Of a stretch of 64,000 nucleotides of DNA, positions 54,238 to 64,000 are shown piece after piece. Source of the stretch: Oleidesulfovibrio sp047973035 (lineage in GTDB: Bacteria > Desulfobacterota > Desulfovibrionia > Desulfovibrionales > Desulfovibrionaceae); NCBI RefSeq assembly GCF_047973035.1, contig NZ_JBKEBF010000010.1, positions 1-64,000 on the forward strand, read 5' to 3'. Both the position numbers and the translations under genes were made by a program. The notes beneath the pieces were generated by a model, which was given only the letters and a program-made list of their open reading frames with translations, searched no databases and was not told where the DNA came from. Each line of letters begins with the position of its first letter. Positions within the stretch are counted from its first letter, which is position 1.

Positions 54238-54912
54238 TCAGATCACATCAAGTCCTTCTTTTTCCATCATGGGCACAGCGTACTCGATAGATACCGCGTA
54301 CGAAAAGCTTGTAGGCATAGGCTTTTCGCCTTCTATTACCGGTGTAGCTTCAAGCGGGTCAAAACGGCCCGTAACAACACCAATGACGCGGTCGTCATCG
54401 TTGCTGACAAGCGGCCCCCCGCGGGAGCCGTCATGTACGCGGCTGTCAAAAAGAAACAGATTTGTACCGTTGGTGGAGCGCATTTTCGCGCATACTACAG
54501 CCTGCTGCAGCACCTGCGTATAAATGCACTGAAAACCGAACGCAAAACCAAGGCATGCGACTCCGCTACCGACTGTGGCGTTTTCCGGTACGCCTATCAG
54601 ATGATCAGGCGTGGTTATCTCCACCTTGTCCGTAAACTTCAGCAGTGCAAGATCGCGCTCTTTATCCATCTGCGCCACGCGAACCGGTATCGCGGTAAGC
54701 GCTTCACTGCTTACTGGCAAAAAGTCATCTTCTGCCTCCGGCGGAACCACCATCAGCGTATCATCCTGCGAGACAGGGTGTGCGACTGTCAGCAGGTACC
54801 CTTCCGAGTGAACAACAAACGCTGTCCCAACAAAAACAAGATGTTTCTGCTCATCCATGCGAAACAGCTTCATGCAGCCGTTGCGATAGCGTAAATGAAT
54901 ATCCTGAAGCAT
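54238..54912 (-). CDS. Trypsin-like protein with a disrupted catalytic serine motif
   Basis: A 224-residue cytoplasmic trypsin-fold protein without signal peptide. The His motif LLTVAHP (His45) and Asp in KERDLALLK (Asp87) are present. The serine motif, normally G-x-S-G-G-P, reads G-S-R-G-G-P (162-167), so Arg164 stands at the serine position and Ser163 is shifted one residue. It may be inactive, or use a shifted serine. It lies 27 bases after the betaine-binding gene and seems to end a three-gene operon with a BCCT carrier. The link between such a protein and osmoprotectants is not understood. Confidence 0.7.
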   Translation of the reverse strand: MLQDIHLRYRNGCMKLFRMDEQKHLVFVGTAFVVHSEGYLLTVAHPVSQDDTLMVVPPEAEDDFLPVSSEALTAIPVRVAQMDKERDLALLKFTDKVEITTPDHLIGVPENATVGSGVACLGFAFGFQCIYTQVLQQAVVCAKMRSTNGTNLFLFDSRVHDGSRGGPLVSNDDDRVIGVVTGRFDPLEATPVIEGEKPMPTSFSYAVSIEYAVPMMEKEGLDVI

Positions 54913-54939
54913 ATGAGAATAATCTCCAAAGTTCGTCTG

Positions 54940-55833
54940 TTATTGCAGCCAGCCTGCTACCCGCTCCGGATGCGTACGAAGCCAGCGTTGTGCCTTCTCG
55001 TAGGGAAAAAGCCCCTTATCGTCCTGAATCCAGAGCATCAGCTGCCCCATGTCTTCAGGAGTCCAGTAAAAACTATCGAGCAAGGCATACAGTTCCGGTT
55101 GGTCTTCCTTTAACCCTTTGCGCACAAAAGTATGAATATTGCCGCCATCGGCGTACACGCCTTTCGGGTCTTCAAGGAACTCAAGCTGCCAGCGGGCAAA
55201 AGCCCAGTGCGGCAGCCAGCCGGTAACCACAATCCAGCGCTGATGTCTGATGGCGTGGCTGAGCTCTGCCATCATGGAGACTTCGCTTCCTTCCACCAGC
55301 CGGAACGAACCTTCCAGTCCGTATTCCTTCAACGCTGTCCGTGTCTTTTCCATCACACCGGCACCAGAGTCGATGCCGATAATGCGATGGTTGTATTTCT
55401 CAGCATCCTTCAGCAGGCCAGGGATGCTTTCCGTTGTAATGTAGGGACGATTACGAAGCCCTGTTCCGGCGGTAAACCTGCCCGCAGTCACTTTAGGCAC
55501 AATCAGACCTGTTCTGGTGCCTTTAAGATTAGGGCCAAGGTCTTCCATCTGCGCGCCGAACTCGTCGTAGTAGGTCGAATGCGTAGCAGGCAACCATGCC
55601 GAAAGCATTACGTCAGCCTTTCCGGTTGCCACCATGCGCCACATGTTTTCAGCATCTGTTGCCACAATGCGGCATGGCACATTAAGCTCTTCCTGCACGA
55701 CAACCTGCACCAGATTGGCACTGGCAATAGACGACCATTCAACATAGGCAATGGTCAGCGGTCGTTCTCCGGCAATGGAGTACGAGGTAGCCAAAAACAA
55801 AAAGCAAAAAAGCGTAATGACAAACCGGCGCAT
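54940..55833 (-). CDS. Glycine-betaine-type ABC substrate-binding protein (orphan)
   Basis: A 297-residue OpuAC-family periplasmic protein with signal peptide MRRFVITLFCFLFLATSYSIAG. The typical block VEWSSIASANLVQVVVQEEL is shortened here to IAYVEWSSIASANLV, and the aromatic box residues (ADVMLSAWLPATHSTYY; TGWLPHWAFARWQLEFL) are seen. It should bind glycine betaine or a related quaternary amine. No ABC permease or ATPase is next to it; instead it follows a BCCT carrier by 35 bases. The start follows GGAGG. Confidence 0.86.
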   Translation of the reverse strand: MRRFVITLFCFLFLATSYSIAGERPLTIAYVEWSSIASANLVQVVVQEELNVPCRIVATDAENMWRMVATGKADVMLSAWLPATHSTYYDEFGAQMEDLGPNLKGTRTGLIVPKVTAGRFTAGTGLRNRPYITTESIPGLLKDAEKYNHRIIGIDSGAGVMEKTRTALKEYGLEGSFRLVEGSEVSMMAELSHAIRHQRWIVVTGWLPHWAFARWQLEFLEDPKGVYADGGNIHTFVRKGLKEDQPELYALLDSFYWTPEDMGQLMLWIQDDKGLFPYEKAQRWLRTHPERVAGWLQ

Positions 55834-55868
55834 AACGCCTCCGTGGTCTGCGACCTTCAGGCGGACTG

Positions 55869-57506
<1,638 letters not shown>

Positions 57507-57731
57507 GATTATATCCCTTTATTATTTTTGCAGTGTGTCGACTTTTACAGGCAGAGAATGCTTTGATGATGCAGTTCATCAGGCGAACCCAATCTCTGCG
57601 ATATAGATATGTTGCACCCGACATACCCTGCTATGTAATCCTAAATGATACGGGAAAGATTGTCTGTCCGCAAGGCGCGACCTTTTTAAAATACATTCCT
57701 TAAAATTGTGTTGGAAGTATCTCAGGTGCGC

Positions 57732-57766
57732 AAAAAAATGGCAGAACAACGGGTTGTTGTCCTGCC
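57732..57766 (-). terminator. Rho-independent terminator of the S9 peptidase gene
   Basis: GGCAG-A-ACAAC paired with GTTGT-C-CTGCC gives an 11-bp stem with one mismatch. On the minus strand seven T residues follow. It lies 26 bases after the peptidase stop. Confidence 0.9.
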
Positions 57767-57791
57767 GGTAATACGTCGCAGCAAAAAAGTC

Positions 57792-60368
57792 TCAGTACGT
57801 CTGAGTTGCGTTGGCGGCATGTTCCGTTTTTTCTGCCTGTGCCGGACGCTCAGGCTGTACAGACCGGTGCTCCGCATTCTCTTCCGCTTGCGGTTCTACC
57901 CTTGCCGGCTTCGGCTTTTCAACCTGCACAGGTGCTGCATGCGGTTGTATTGTCGTATCTGGTTGTGCATTCACAGGTTCAGATCCTGCAGATTGAGGCT
58001 GTTCCTTAAGCGGTTCAAGGTGACTGTCCAGCCAGCGCGTCATTTCCCATATGGCATGCATGACGGATTCCTGCCCGTAGTACGAATGTCCCTCATACGG
58101 CAGCAGAACCAGTCGGGACGTCTTTCCCAGCCCGACCAGCGCCTGATGCAGACGCACGGACTGTTCGGGATGCGTTCCGGCATTCTGGTCGTGGTCGCCA
58201 TGAATGATCAGTACGGGACTGTTGATCTTGGAAATATGAAAAAAAGGAGACATGTTTTTATACAATTCTGGATTTTTCCACAGCGAGCGATGTTCATGCT
58301 GAAAGCCGAAAGGCGTCAATGAACGATTATAAGCCCCGCTTCTGGCAATACCTGCCGCAAACAGCGAGGTGTGCGTCAGCAGGTTTGCCGTTGCAAACGC
58401 TCCGTAGGAATGTCCGCCCACGGCAATATTGTCGGCGCGCGCCACACCGGTACGCACAAGTTCACTAACGGCTGCTTCGGCGTTCATCTCAAGCTGCTTC
58501 AAAAACGTATCATTGGGCTGAGTGCCGTTGCTGCCGATGATCGGCATGGCCGGACTGTCCAGCAAGGCATAGCCCATAAGCGGCCAGAACATGCGGGACG
58601 TACGCCCCAGCGGCATAAAACTGTTTTCTTTTTCCAGCGCTTTTTCCGCTGCAGCTTTATTTTTGTATTCTCTGGGATATATCCAGATCAGAGTCGGCAG
58701 CGGGCCATCCTCAACCGTATACTCCGGCGGCAGGTACAGATCTCCCGCCAGCCGCACACCATCGGCACGAGTATATTCAAGCCGTTTCTTCTGCACTTTA
58801 AGCAGCGATGGTACCGGATGCTCAAATGCCGTGACCGCGCGTACGTTTTTATTTCCTTTCGTGCGAATGTAGTAATTGGGCGGACTGGTAAACGATTCGC
58901 TGCGAACAAGAAATTCTTTGTCGTCTTCAAGAGGGCGGATTACCGATTCTTTCACGCTCTCGTCACCCGTCCAGAGAATTTTCTTCGATTCTGTACGGAT
59001 GTCATACCCCAGCAAAGCGCCTTGCCTTTTGTCGGCAAGGTAAATGCCCTTTTCATCCGGCATAAGCCGGTATTTCCTGAACGCTCCATCTGCGGATTCT
59101 ACAAGCGGCATGAAGCTGCCGGTTGCCAGCCTGATTGGCTCCTGCATTTCTTCTTCCAGCATCCAGCCATATTTTTTACCGGATTGCGTATCCACCCCTG
59201 CGGCAAACACAGCATCACCGCCCCAGTACACATTTTCAAACCGCATAGGCATGCGGAATACGGAGCGCGGCTCATCGGTAAATGGGGCATTCAACACAAA
59301 AAGTTCGTCCCTGATAGTGGCGTTGGCGGAAGCCTTGCCACCGTCCCGCGCAGTCACCCACCACAGCTCGGCAGGTTCGGCAGGATTCCATGCAGCTTCA
59401 CGTGCACCCGTGCGAACATTCCACCGACCTGCGGGAACAGCATTCGCCAGTTCCAGTTCGTCAATCAGGCGTACAGATGCTCCTTGCATATCAAGCACCT
59501 CGACCCGATACGGAAAACGGCTGACAGGCAAAATGTATGAATACGGACGGCGAATGGTCTCCGTCAGCAAATATTTTCCGTTCGGCGAGGGGCTTAAAGA
59601 GCTATACAGGCTGGGTTCTCCGAGCGTTTTTATTTCTCCGTCTGTGGAAACCTGCGCAATCACAGACGCGGCCAGGTACTCGAACAAAGCAACGTCGTAC
59701 GCGCTCTGCAGCAAATTCTGGTAAGTTCTGGCCGCCCTTGCAAAACCGGTAGAGTCCTGAATGACAGGCCCGAACTTATGCTTGGCAACTTCCGGTCTGG
59801 GGCCTTGCTCCGCCGGAACTGCAAGTGTCAAAAGCAAGTCTCCGTCTGGGTGCCATACATACGGAGCCCCCAGAATATCATTAAGCTTCAGGCCCGCAAT
59901 CCGCTGCGCCTGCATTGTATCTGCATCTGCCACCCATAACGTCACGCCGCCTTCCTCATACACTGCAAAGGCGATATGCTCGCTGTCAGGCGACCACGTA
60001 ACATGGCTGAAGCCTGCCTCTTTCGGCAGCCCCGTCACGGTTTTCCGCTCTCCGCTCTCCATATCAATCGTGTATAATGACACGGCAAGATTGAGCGGTC
60101 TGCGGGAATTGCGCGCAGCATCAATAACAATGCCGGCTAAGCCTACTGTCGGCCTGGCAAGATCTTCCACCGCAGGCAACTGCCCGTACTCTGCAAACAA
60201 AAGCATTTCACCATCAGGGCTTGGCACTACAGACGGCTCTGCTGGTATATTGATGATTTTCCTGATAGAATCGGGAACGGACTGATAATCAGTTGTTGTG
60301 GCAGCACACGGATGAACTTGCATAAGCATCAGTGTCGCAATAAAAAATAAAAATCTTGTTAAACTCAT
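57792..60368 (-). CDS. Periplasmic S9 peptidase, glutamyl-endopeptidase-like
   Basis: An 858-residue prolyl-oligopeptidase-family enzyme with signal peptide (about residues 1-24, ending CAA). An N-terminal beta-propeller (about 30-520) precedes an alpha/beta-hydrolase domain. Catalytic Ser is in GGHSYGAFATANLL (about 655), Asp in HGDHDQNAG (about 725) and His in YEGHSYYG (about 760). GIARSGAYNRSLTPFGFQ is close to the chloroplast glutamyl endopeptidase group. The last 80 residues are a Pro/Glu/Gln-rich unstructured tail, which may tether it. It is monocistronic, divergent from the retropepsin-transglutaminase-ligase unit. Confidence 0.87.
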   Translation of the reverse strand: MSLTRFLFFIATLMLMQVHPCAATTTDYQSVPDSIRKIINIPAEPSVVPSPDGEMLLFAEYGQLPAVEDLARPTVGLAGIVIDAARNSRRPLNLAVSLYTIDMESGERKTVTGLPKEAGFSHVTWSPDSEHIAFAVYEEGGVTLWVADADTMQAQRIAGLKLNDILGAPYVWHPDGDLLLTLAVPAEQGPRPEVAKHKFGPVIQDSTGFARAARTYQNLLQSAYDVALFEYLAASVIAQVSTDGEIKTLGEPSLYSSLSPSPNGKYLLTETIRRPYSYILPVSRFPYRVEVLDMQGASVRLIDELELANAVPAGRWNVRTGAREAAWNPAEPAELWWVTARDGGKASANATIRDELFVLNAPFTDEPRSVFRMPMRFENVYWGGDAVFAAGVDTQSGKKYGWMLEEEMQEPIRLATGSFMPLVESADGAFRKYRLMPDEKGIYLADKRQGALLGYDIRTESKKILWTGDESVKESVIRPLEDDKEFLVRSESFTSPPNYYIRTKGNKNVRAVTAFEHPVPSLLKVQKKRLEYTRADGVRLAGDLYLPPEYTVEDGPLPTLIWIYPREYKNKAAAEKALEKENSFMPLGRTSRMFWPLMGYALLDSPAMPIIGSNGTQPNDTFLKQLEMNAEAAVSELVRTGVARADNIAVGGHSYGAFATANLLTHTSLFAAGIARSGAYNRSLTPFGFQHEHRSLWKNPELYKNMSPFFHISKINSPVLIIHGDHDQNAGTHPEQSVRLHQALVGLGKTSRLVLLPYEGHSYYGQESVMHAIWEMTRWLDSHLEPLKEQPQSAGSEPVNAQPDTTIQPHAAPVQVEKPKPARVEPQAEENAEHRSVQPERPAQAEKTEHAANATQTY

Positions 60369-60489
60369 GGCCTTTCGTGATATATCGCCTCTCTGCTTAT
60401 GAAAAACAGCTGTTTTCCTCCGTCCGGCTCAGTATAGAGCTTTTCTTTTGTAAAGCAAAACAGCCTAGTAATATTTAAGGAAATAATTC

Positions 60490-61161
60490 ATGAAACGACT
60501 GTTTCAACTACTTTTTGTCATTCTGACCCTGTCACTGGCGGCCTGTGCACCTAAGCAGCCCGTACTGGAGCCTGCCGTGCCGGAACAGCCCGCTCCTGTT
60601 AAACCGGAAGCGGTTCAGCCTGAGCCGGTAAAACCTGCACCTGAACCTGTAAAGTCCGCTCCGGAAAAACCTGTTGTAAAACCTGAGCCGAAGCCCAAAC
60701 CAAAGCCGCCCCAAAAGCCTGCCGAAGTCAAAATAGACAATCTCGTTCTGGTTGGTGAAGCCGAATACGTGTATCTTGCAGATATCAAAAAGCGGCTGCC
60801 TGCACGCATTGATACAGGAGCGACAACGTCTTCTCTTAGTGCCGTCAATATTCAGCGTTTTGAGCGTGATGGCAAGAAATGGGTCAGGTTCGCAATCCCG
60901 TATCCTGACGGCAAGCTTTCTGAGCCAATTGAAAAACCTCTCAAACGGGATGCGCGGATCAAGCGACACGGTGCAGAAAGCATACGCCGACCGATTATCA
61001 TGTTGCGGGTCCGGATAGGTTCAATCAACACTGTCAACGAATTTTCGCTAACCGACAGGTCAAAATTCAAGTTTCCCGTTCTGATCGGCCGCAGCCTGCT
61101 GGAAGGCAAGGCCGCGGTTGATGTTTCGCGGGAATATATAACATCTCCCATGAGTCAGTAA
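60490..61161 (+). CDS. Retropepsin-like aspartic protease lipoprotein (RimK-associated family)
   Basis: A 223-residue lipoprotein with lipobox LAAC (Cys19). A Pro/Glu/Lys/Val-rich spacer (about residues 25-80) could span the periplasm. The C-terminal domain belongs to the RimK-linked retropepsin-like (DUF785/PF05618) family, often annotated as ATP-dependent zinc protease; the catalytic DTGATTSSL is at about 105-113, with one such motif per chain so it must act as a dimer. It is followed by a TAATG-overlapping inactive-transglutaminase gene. AAGGAAAT precedes the start. The substrate is unknown. Confidence 0.88.
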   Translation: MKRLFQLLFVILTLSLAACAPKQPVLEPAVPEQPAPVKPEAVQPEPVKPAPEPVKSAPEKPVVKPEPKPKPKPPQKPAEVKIDNLVLVGEAEYVYLADIKKRLPARIDTGATTSSLSAVNIQRFERDGKKWVRFAIPYPDGKLSEPIEKPLKRDARIKRHGAESIRRPIIMLRVRIGSINTVNEFSLTDRSKFKFPVLIGRSLLEGKAAVDVSREYITSPMSQ

Positions 61162-62693
61162 TGAAAAAGAAACTGCACTTCATAATTCTCATAGCGGTTC
61201 TGATTCTACTTGGAACCGGAGTCACCGTGTACAAGGTATGGGGACTGGGTTTTTCTCTGTCCCCCGACCAGCGGGTATCCGTCTGGACAGTTGAGGCTGA
61301 AATAACCTTCGCTGCCCACGGAGAACCTGTAGAGGTCTCGCTGAACCTGCCTGACAACCGTCAGGGTCTTGTTGCTGTAGACAGTGTTATCAAGCAGGGC
61401 GACTATGACTATCAAGTAAAAAAAGTCGGCACGCACACCCGCGGCATCTGGAGCATAGACAAGGCCTTCGGCCCGCAAAAAATCTACTTCCAAAGCCAGA
61501 TTTACCGCAAAGACCCGCAACATGCGCGTCCGGTCGAAGAAAACTATAAACCCGATCCGTTCCCTCCGTTCAGGCCTGCACAAAAAGAGCTGGCAACAGA
61601 AATTGTCCGGCAAGCCAAAAGTAAGGGCGACAAGCCGCTGGATATTGCCATCAACGTGCTTCAGATGCTGAATGTGCCGGAGGCAAATCCCGGTGTTCAA
61701 TTGCTGCTGAACGACAAGGACGAGTTCGGCGGTCCGCTGGGCCTTGCCCGCACCATACTGCACGAAGCGGGAGTAACATCCAGAAGAGTGAAAGGCTTCT
61801 TTCTGGATGAAAACACTTCCGGCAGAACCATCACCGGCTATCTGGAAATTAAAACAGGTGACGAGTGGGTGCTGGTAGATCCGGTTAGAGCCGTCATTCT
61901 TGATTCCGGCTCCTTCCTGCTATGGCAGACAGGAAACGAATCAGTGCTTGAAGTGACAGGCGGCTCTGACTCTGCCGTAAAGTTTTCGTCTCTGACTACA
62001 AGCATCATAGCCAACAAGGCTGCCATAAGTGCCGGACTGGGAGAATCCAAGTCCATGCTTGTGGACTTTTCCATTTACAGCCTGCCGCTGCAGTTCCAGA
62101 ACTCGTTCAAGCTGCTGCTTCTGATTCCCTTCGGTGCGCTCGTTGTTGTTGTCATGCGCAACCTTGTAGGCATCAGAACATCAGGAACATTCCTGCCCAT
62201 CCTTATCGCCATGACGTTCATCCAGACATCGCTTATCTCAGGCCTGATTCTGTTTGTCATGGTTGTCAGTCTGGGATTGGTGCTACGCTCGTATTTAAGC
62301 AGGCTCAACCTGCTGCTTGTGCCACGAATATCAGCTGTACTGGTTTTCGTTATCGTCATTTACCTTGCACTGGCAGTCATCAGCTACAAACTGGGCAGCG
62401 AATTCGGCCTGCTGGTATCCTTCTTCCCCATGATCATCATCGCATGGACCATCGAAAGAATGTCCATTCTGTGGGAAGAAGAAGGCCCCAAGGAAGTGCT
62501 CATTCAGGGTGGCGGCTCGCTGCTGACTGCAAGCCTTGTGTACCTACTTATTACAAACAGTTATGTTGAGCACATCAGTTACGCTTTTCCGGAGCTGCTT
62601 CTGGTCGTTCTGGCAATCATCCTGTGCATAGGCAGCTACACCGGCTACAGGCTGAGCGAACTGCGACGCTTTGAACCGCTGGGGAGAATGTAA
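61161..62693 (+). CDS. Inactive transglutaminase fused to C-terminal membrane helices
   Basis: A 510-residue membrane protein. An N-terminal helix (about 7-27) precedes a periplasmic domain, including a transglutaminase-like core (about 145-265), where the catalytic Cys position reads FGGPLGLAR and the Asp region is LVDPVRAVI; no active Cys is present, consistent with the family name. Seven helices follow (about 310-505). It starts in a TAATG overlap with the retropepsin gene and ends in one with the ligase gene. It is thought to act as a scaffold in this conserved three-gene unit. Confidence 0.88.
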   Translation: MKKKLHFIILIAVLILLGTGVTVYKVWGLGFSLSPDQRVSVWTVEAEITFAAHGEPVEVSLNLPDNRQGLVAVDSVIKQGDYDYQVKKVGTHTRGIWSIDKAFGPQKIYFQSQIYRKDPQHARPVEENYKPDPFPPFRPAQKELATEIVRQAKSKGDKPLDIAINVLQMLNVPEANPGVQLLLNDKDEFGGPLGLARTILHEAGVTSRRVKGFFLDENTSGRTITGYLEIKTGDEWVLVDPVRAVILDSGSFLLWQTGNESVLEVTGGSDSAVKFSSLTTSIIANKAAISAGLGESKSMLVDFSIYSLPLQFQNSFKLLLLIPFGALVVVVMRNLVGIRTSGTFLPILIAMTFIQTSLISGLILFVMVVSLGLVLRSYLSRLNLLLVPRISAVLVFVIVIYLALAVISYKLGSEFGLLVSFFPMIIIAWTIERMSILWEEEGPKEVLIQGGGSLLTASLVYLLITNSYVEHISYAFPELLLVVLAIILCIGSYTGYRLSELRRFEPLGRM

Positions 62694-63646
62694 TGCTGCG
62701 CCTGATTTCGCCCCGCAGGCTGAAACAGAAAGGTATTGTCGGCATGAACATGCGCAATGTGCGCTACGTGGCAGGCAATAACCCCCGCCATCTCTATCCG
62801 CTGGTAGACGACAAGCTGAAAACCAAGATGCTGGCCGAACAGGCTGGACTGGCTGTGCCCAAGCTCATCGGCGTCATGCGCGTGCAAAAACATGTAAAGC
62901 AGCTTGTCCCTTTCATGGAAGGCCATAACAGCTTTGTCATCAAACCTGCCAAGGGTAGCGGCGGCAAAGGCATCATGGTTGTTACAGGCAGAGACGGCGA
63001 CGGCTTTATCAGGCCTGACGGCAAAGTGATCACGGAAGCTGATCTGCACCGCCATGCGTCCAACATCCTGAGCGGTTTGTACAGCCTTGGCGGCAACCCT
63101 GATGTGGCAATGATCGAAGAAAAAATCGAATTTTCAGAAATTTTCGACGAATTCACCTATCAGGGCGTGCCTGACCTGCGCATCATCGTCTACAAAGGCT
63201 ATCCGGTCATGTCCATGGCGCGCCTTTCCACATCAAACTCCGGCGGCAAGGCCAACCTGCATCAGGGAGCCGTTGGTGCAGGCATAGATGTAGGTTCCGG
63301 CAAGGCGCTTCATGCCATCCAGCACGGGTTGCCTGTTGAAAACCACCCCGACACAGGAAGGCGGCTGGTTGATCTTGCGATTCCGCGCTGGAAGGAATGC
63401 CTTACGCAGGCTTCAAAATGTTTTGAAGTCACAGGGCTGGGCTATCTTGGCGCGGACATCGTTCTGGACGCCAACAAGGGCCCGTTGATTCTGGAACTGA
63501 ATGCCCGCCCCGGCCTTGCCATTCAGGTAGCCAACGGGCAGGGACTGCAACTAAGGCTAGATCTTGTCGACTCCGTTGCTTCAACGCCCCGCCCTGTAGT
63601 GGAACGCGTAGCCTTTTCCATCAAGCACTTCGGCCGGTTGCCTTGA
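62693..63646 (+). CDS. ATP-grasp alpha-L-glutamate-ligase-like protein
   Basis: A 317-residue ATP-grasp enzyme of the RimK-like sugar/amino-acid ligase group. The ATP-binding block is FVIKPAKGSGGKGIMVV (about 82-98), and metal-binding DIVLDANKGPLILELNARPGLAI (in part LILELNARPGL) is near the C-terminus. Such enzymes join an amine to a carboxylate using ATP. Coupling by TAATG to a periplasmic retropepsin and inactive transglutaminase suggests a linked ligation and proteolysis system on a peptide or cell-envelope substrate. It is the last gene of the unit; no terminator was seen downstream. Confidence 0.88.
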   Translation: MLRLISPRRLKQKGIVGMNMRNVRYVAGNNPRHLYPLVDDKLKTKMLAEQAGLAVPKLIGVMRVQKHVKQLVPFMEGHNSFVIKPAKGSGGKGIMVVTGRDGDGFIRPDGKVITEADLHRHASNILSGLYSLGGNPDVAMIEEKIEFSEIFDEFTYQGVPDLRIIVYKGYPVMSMARLSTSNSGGKANLHQGAVGAGIDVGSGKALHAIQHGLPVENHPDTGRRLVDLAIPRWKECLTQASKCFEVTGLGYLGADIVLDANKGPLILELNARPGLAIQVANGQGLQLRLDLVDSVASTPRPVVERVAFSIKHFGRLP

Positions 63647-64000
63647 TGGAAAAGGCTGAAATGCAGCAATTCTCAGCAATGGTGCAGAGATATGAGATGA
63701 CCTGCACAATTGTCCTTAGCGAACCACACAATCAATATGACCCAATGGCTTGCAGTTAGATAATCACGATATTCGTTGTACAGGATATCATGATTTCTTT
63801 GTCCAAACATATTACAGTGCTGACAGGAGAATAAGACATTACAGGCAAGCTTATGTGGCAATCACAACGCGTTGGCCTTGGCTGCCAATAGAACTAAAGG
63901 CAATAAAGAACAACTGAGAATATGGCTTTGGGGAAATAGCAAACACCTATACATTCATACACACAAGCTTACATAATTTCTGAATCAAAGGCTGTGATTG
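63647..64000. other. AT-rich DNA at the window end with no supported gene
   Basis: About 350 bases clearly richer in A and T than the preceding genes. An open frame of about 45 codons at 63740-63900 on the plus strand has no start codon with ribosome site, and its product has no recognised family. A degenerate gene remnant is possible. No terminator was recognised after the ligase gene. Confidence 0.4.

Noticed and set aside
63740..63900. Possible transposase remnant at the window end
   Set aside because: The open frame is about 45 codons, has no start and no recognisable transposase motif or terminal inverted repeat.

Overview
The window looks like chromosomal DNA of a sulfate-reducing Desulfovibrionales bacterium. 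The main evidence is a periplasmic nitrate reductase cluster in the Desulfovibrio order napC-napM-napA-napD-napG-napH, with no napB. The moderate GC content and the many periplasmic binding-protein transporters and multihaem cytochromes fit. No tRNA, rRNA, insertion sequence, phage or CRISPR array was seen. Most gene boundaries are tight (ATGA or TAATG overlaps), so operons can be read directly.

Layout. 1-2.4 kb: the tail of one gene, then a methyl-accepting chemotaxis protein. 2.4-22 kb: about 19.5 kb of same-strand (minus) genes that look like one outer-membrane import and peptide-use island. In transcription order these are an M16 zinc-protease lipoprotein, an ABC ATPase and an ABC-2-like permease with a large extracytoplasmic domain; then, after a terminator and a Fur-like palindrome, a TonB-dependent receptor broken by a single-base frameshift; then the peptide importer yejABEF and a TonB2-type energiser (DUF3450, TtpC-like ExbB, ExbB, ExbD, TonB, TPR protein). 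The layout resembles the FusABCD and PqqL/YddAB idea of importing a polypeptide, cleaving it in the periplasm and taking up the products. 22.8-24.4 kb: a small monooxygenase and CorA. 24.5-29.5 kb: the nap operon. 30-35 kb: a PotABCD-family ABC importer whose last gene is a translationally coupled glycerophosphodiesterase.

35.3-39.4 kb: a YbaK-type deacylase, then DUF47, Pit phosphate transporter and pyruvate kinase in one operon. 39.5-48.3 kb: tctCBA (tripartite tricarboxylate transporter), divergent from a three-gene sensor set (periplasmic binding protein, histidine kinase, NtrC-family regulator) resembling PgtC-PgtB-PgtA. A sigma-54-like promoter and an upstream inverted repeat lie in front of tctC. 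48.4-51.7 kb: an AT-rich HEPN-like gene, an iron-sulfur flavoprotein, a DUF4125-like gene and a TauE/SafE exporter. 51.8-53.6 kb: panF with yhdT. 54.2-57.5 kb: an osmoprotectant operon (BCCT carrier, orphan glycine-betaine-type binding protein, trypsin-like protein with a disrupted serine motif). 57.8-63.6 kb: a periplasmic S9 glutamyl-endopeptidase-like protein, divergent from a three-gene unit of retropepsin-like lipoprotein, inactive transglutaminase fused to membrane helices, and ATP-grasp ligase.

The best candidates for new biology are the M16/ABC/TonB/Yej island, the Pot-type importer with a charge-reversed binding pocket coupled to a glycerophosphodiesterase, the binding-protein-linked sensor paired with tctCBA whose regulator has an altered GAFTGA motif, and the retropepsin/transglutaminase/ATP-grasp unit. 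Functions are inferred from sequence only; family comparisons are from memory and no search was run.
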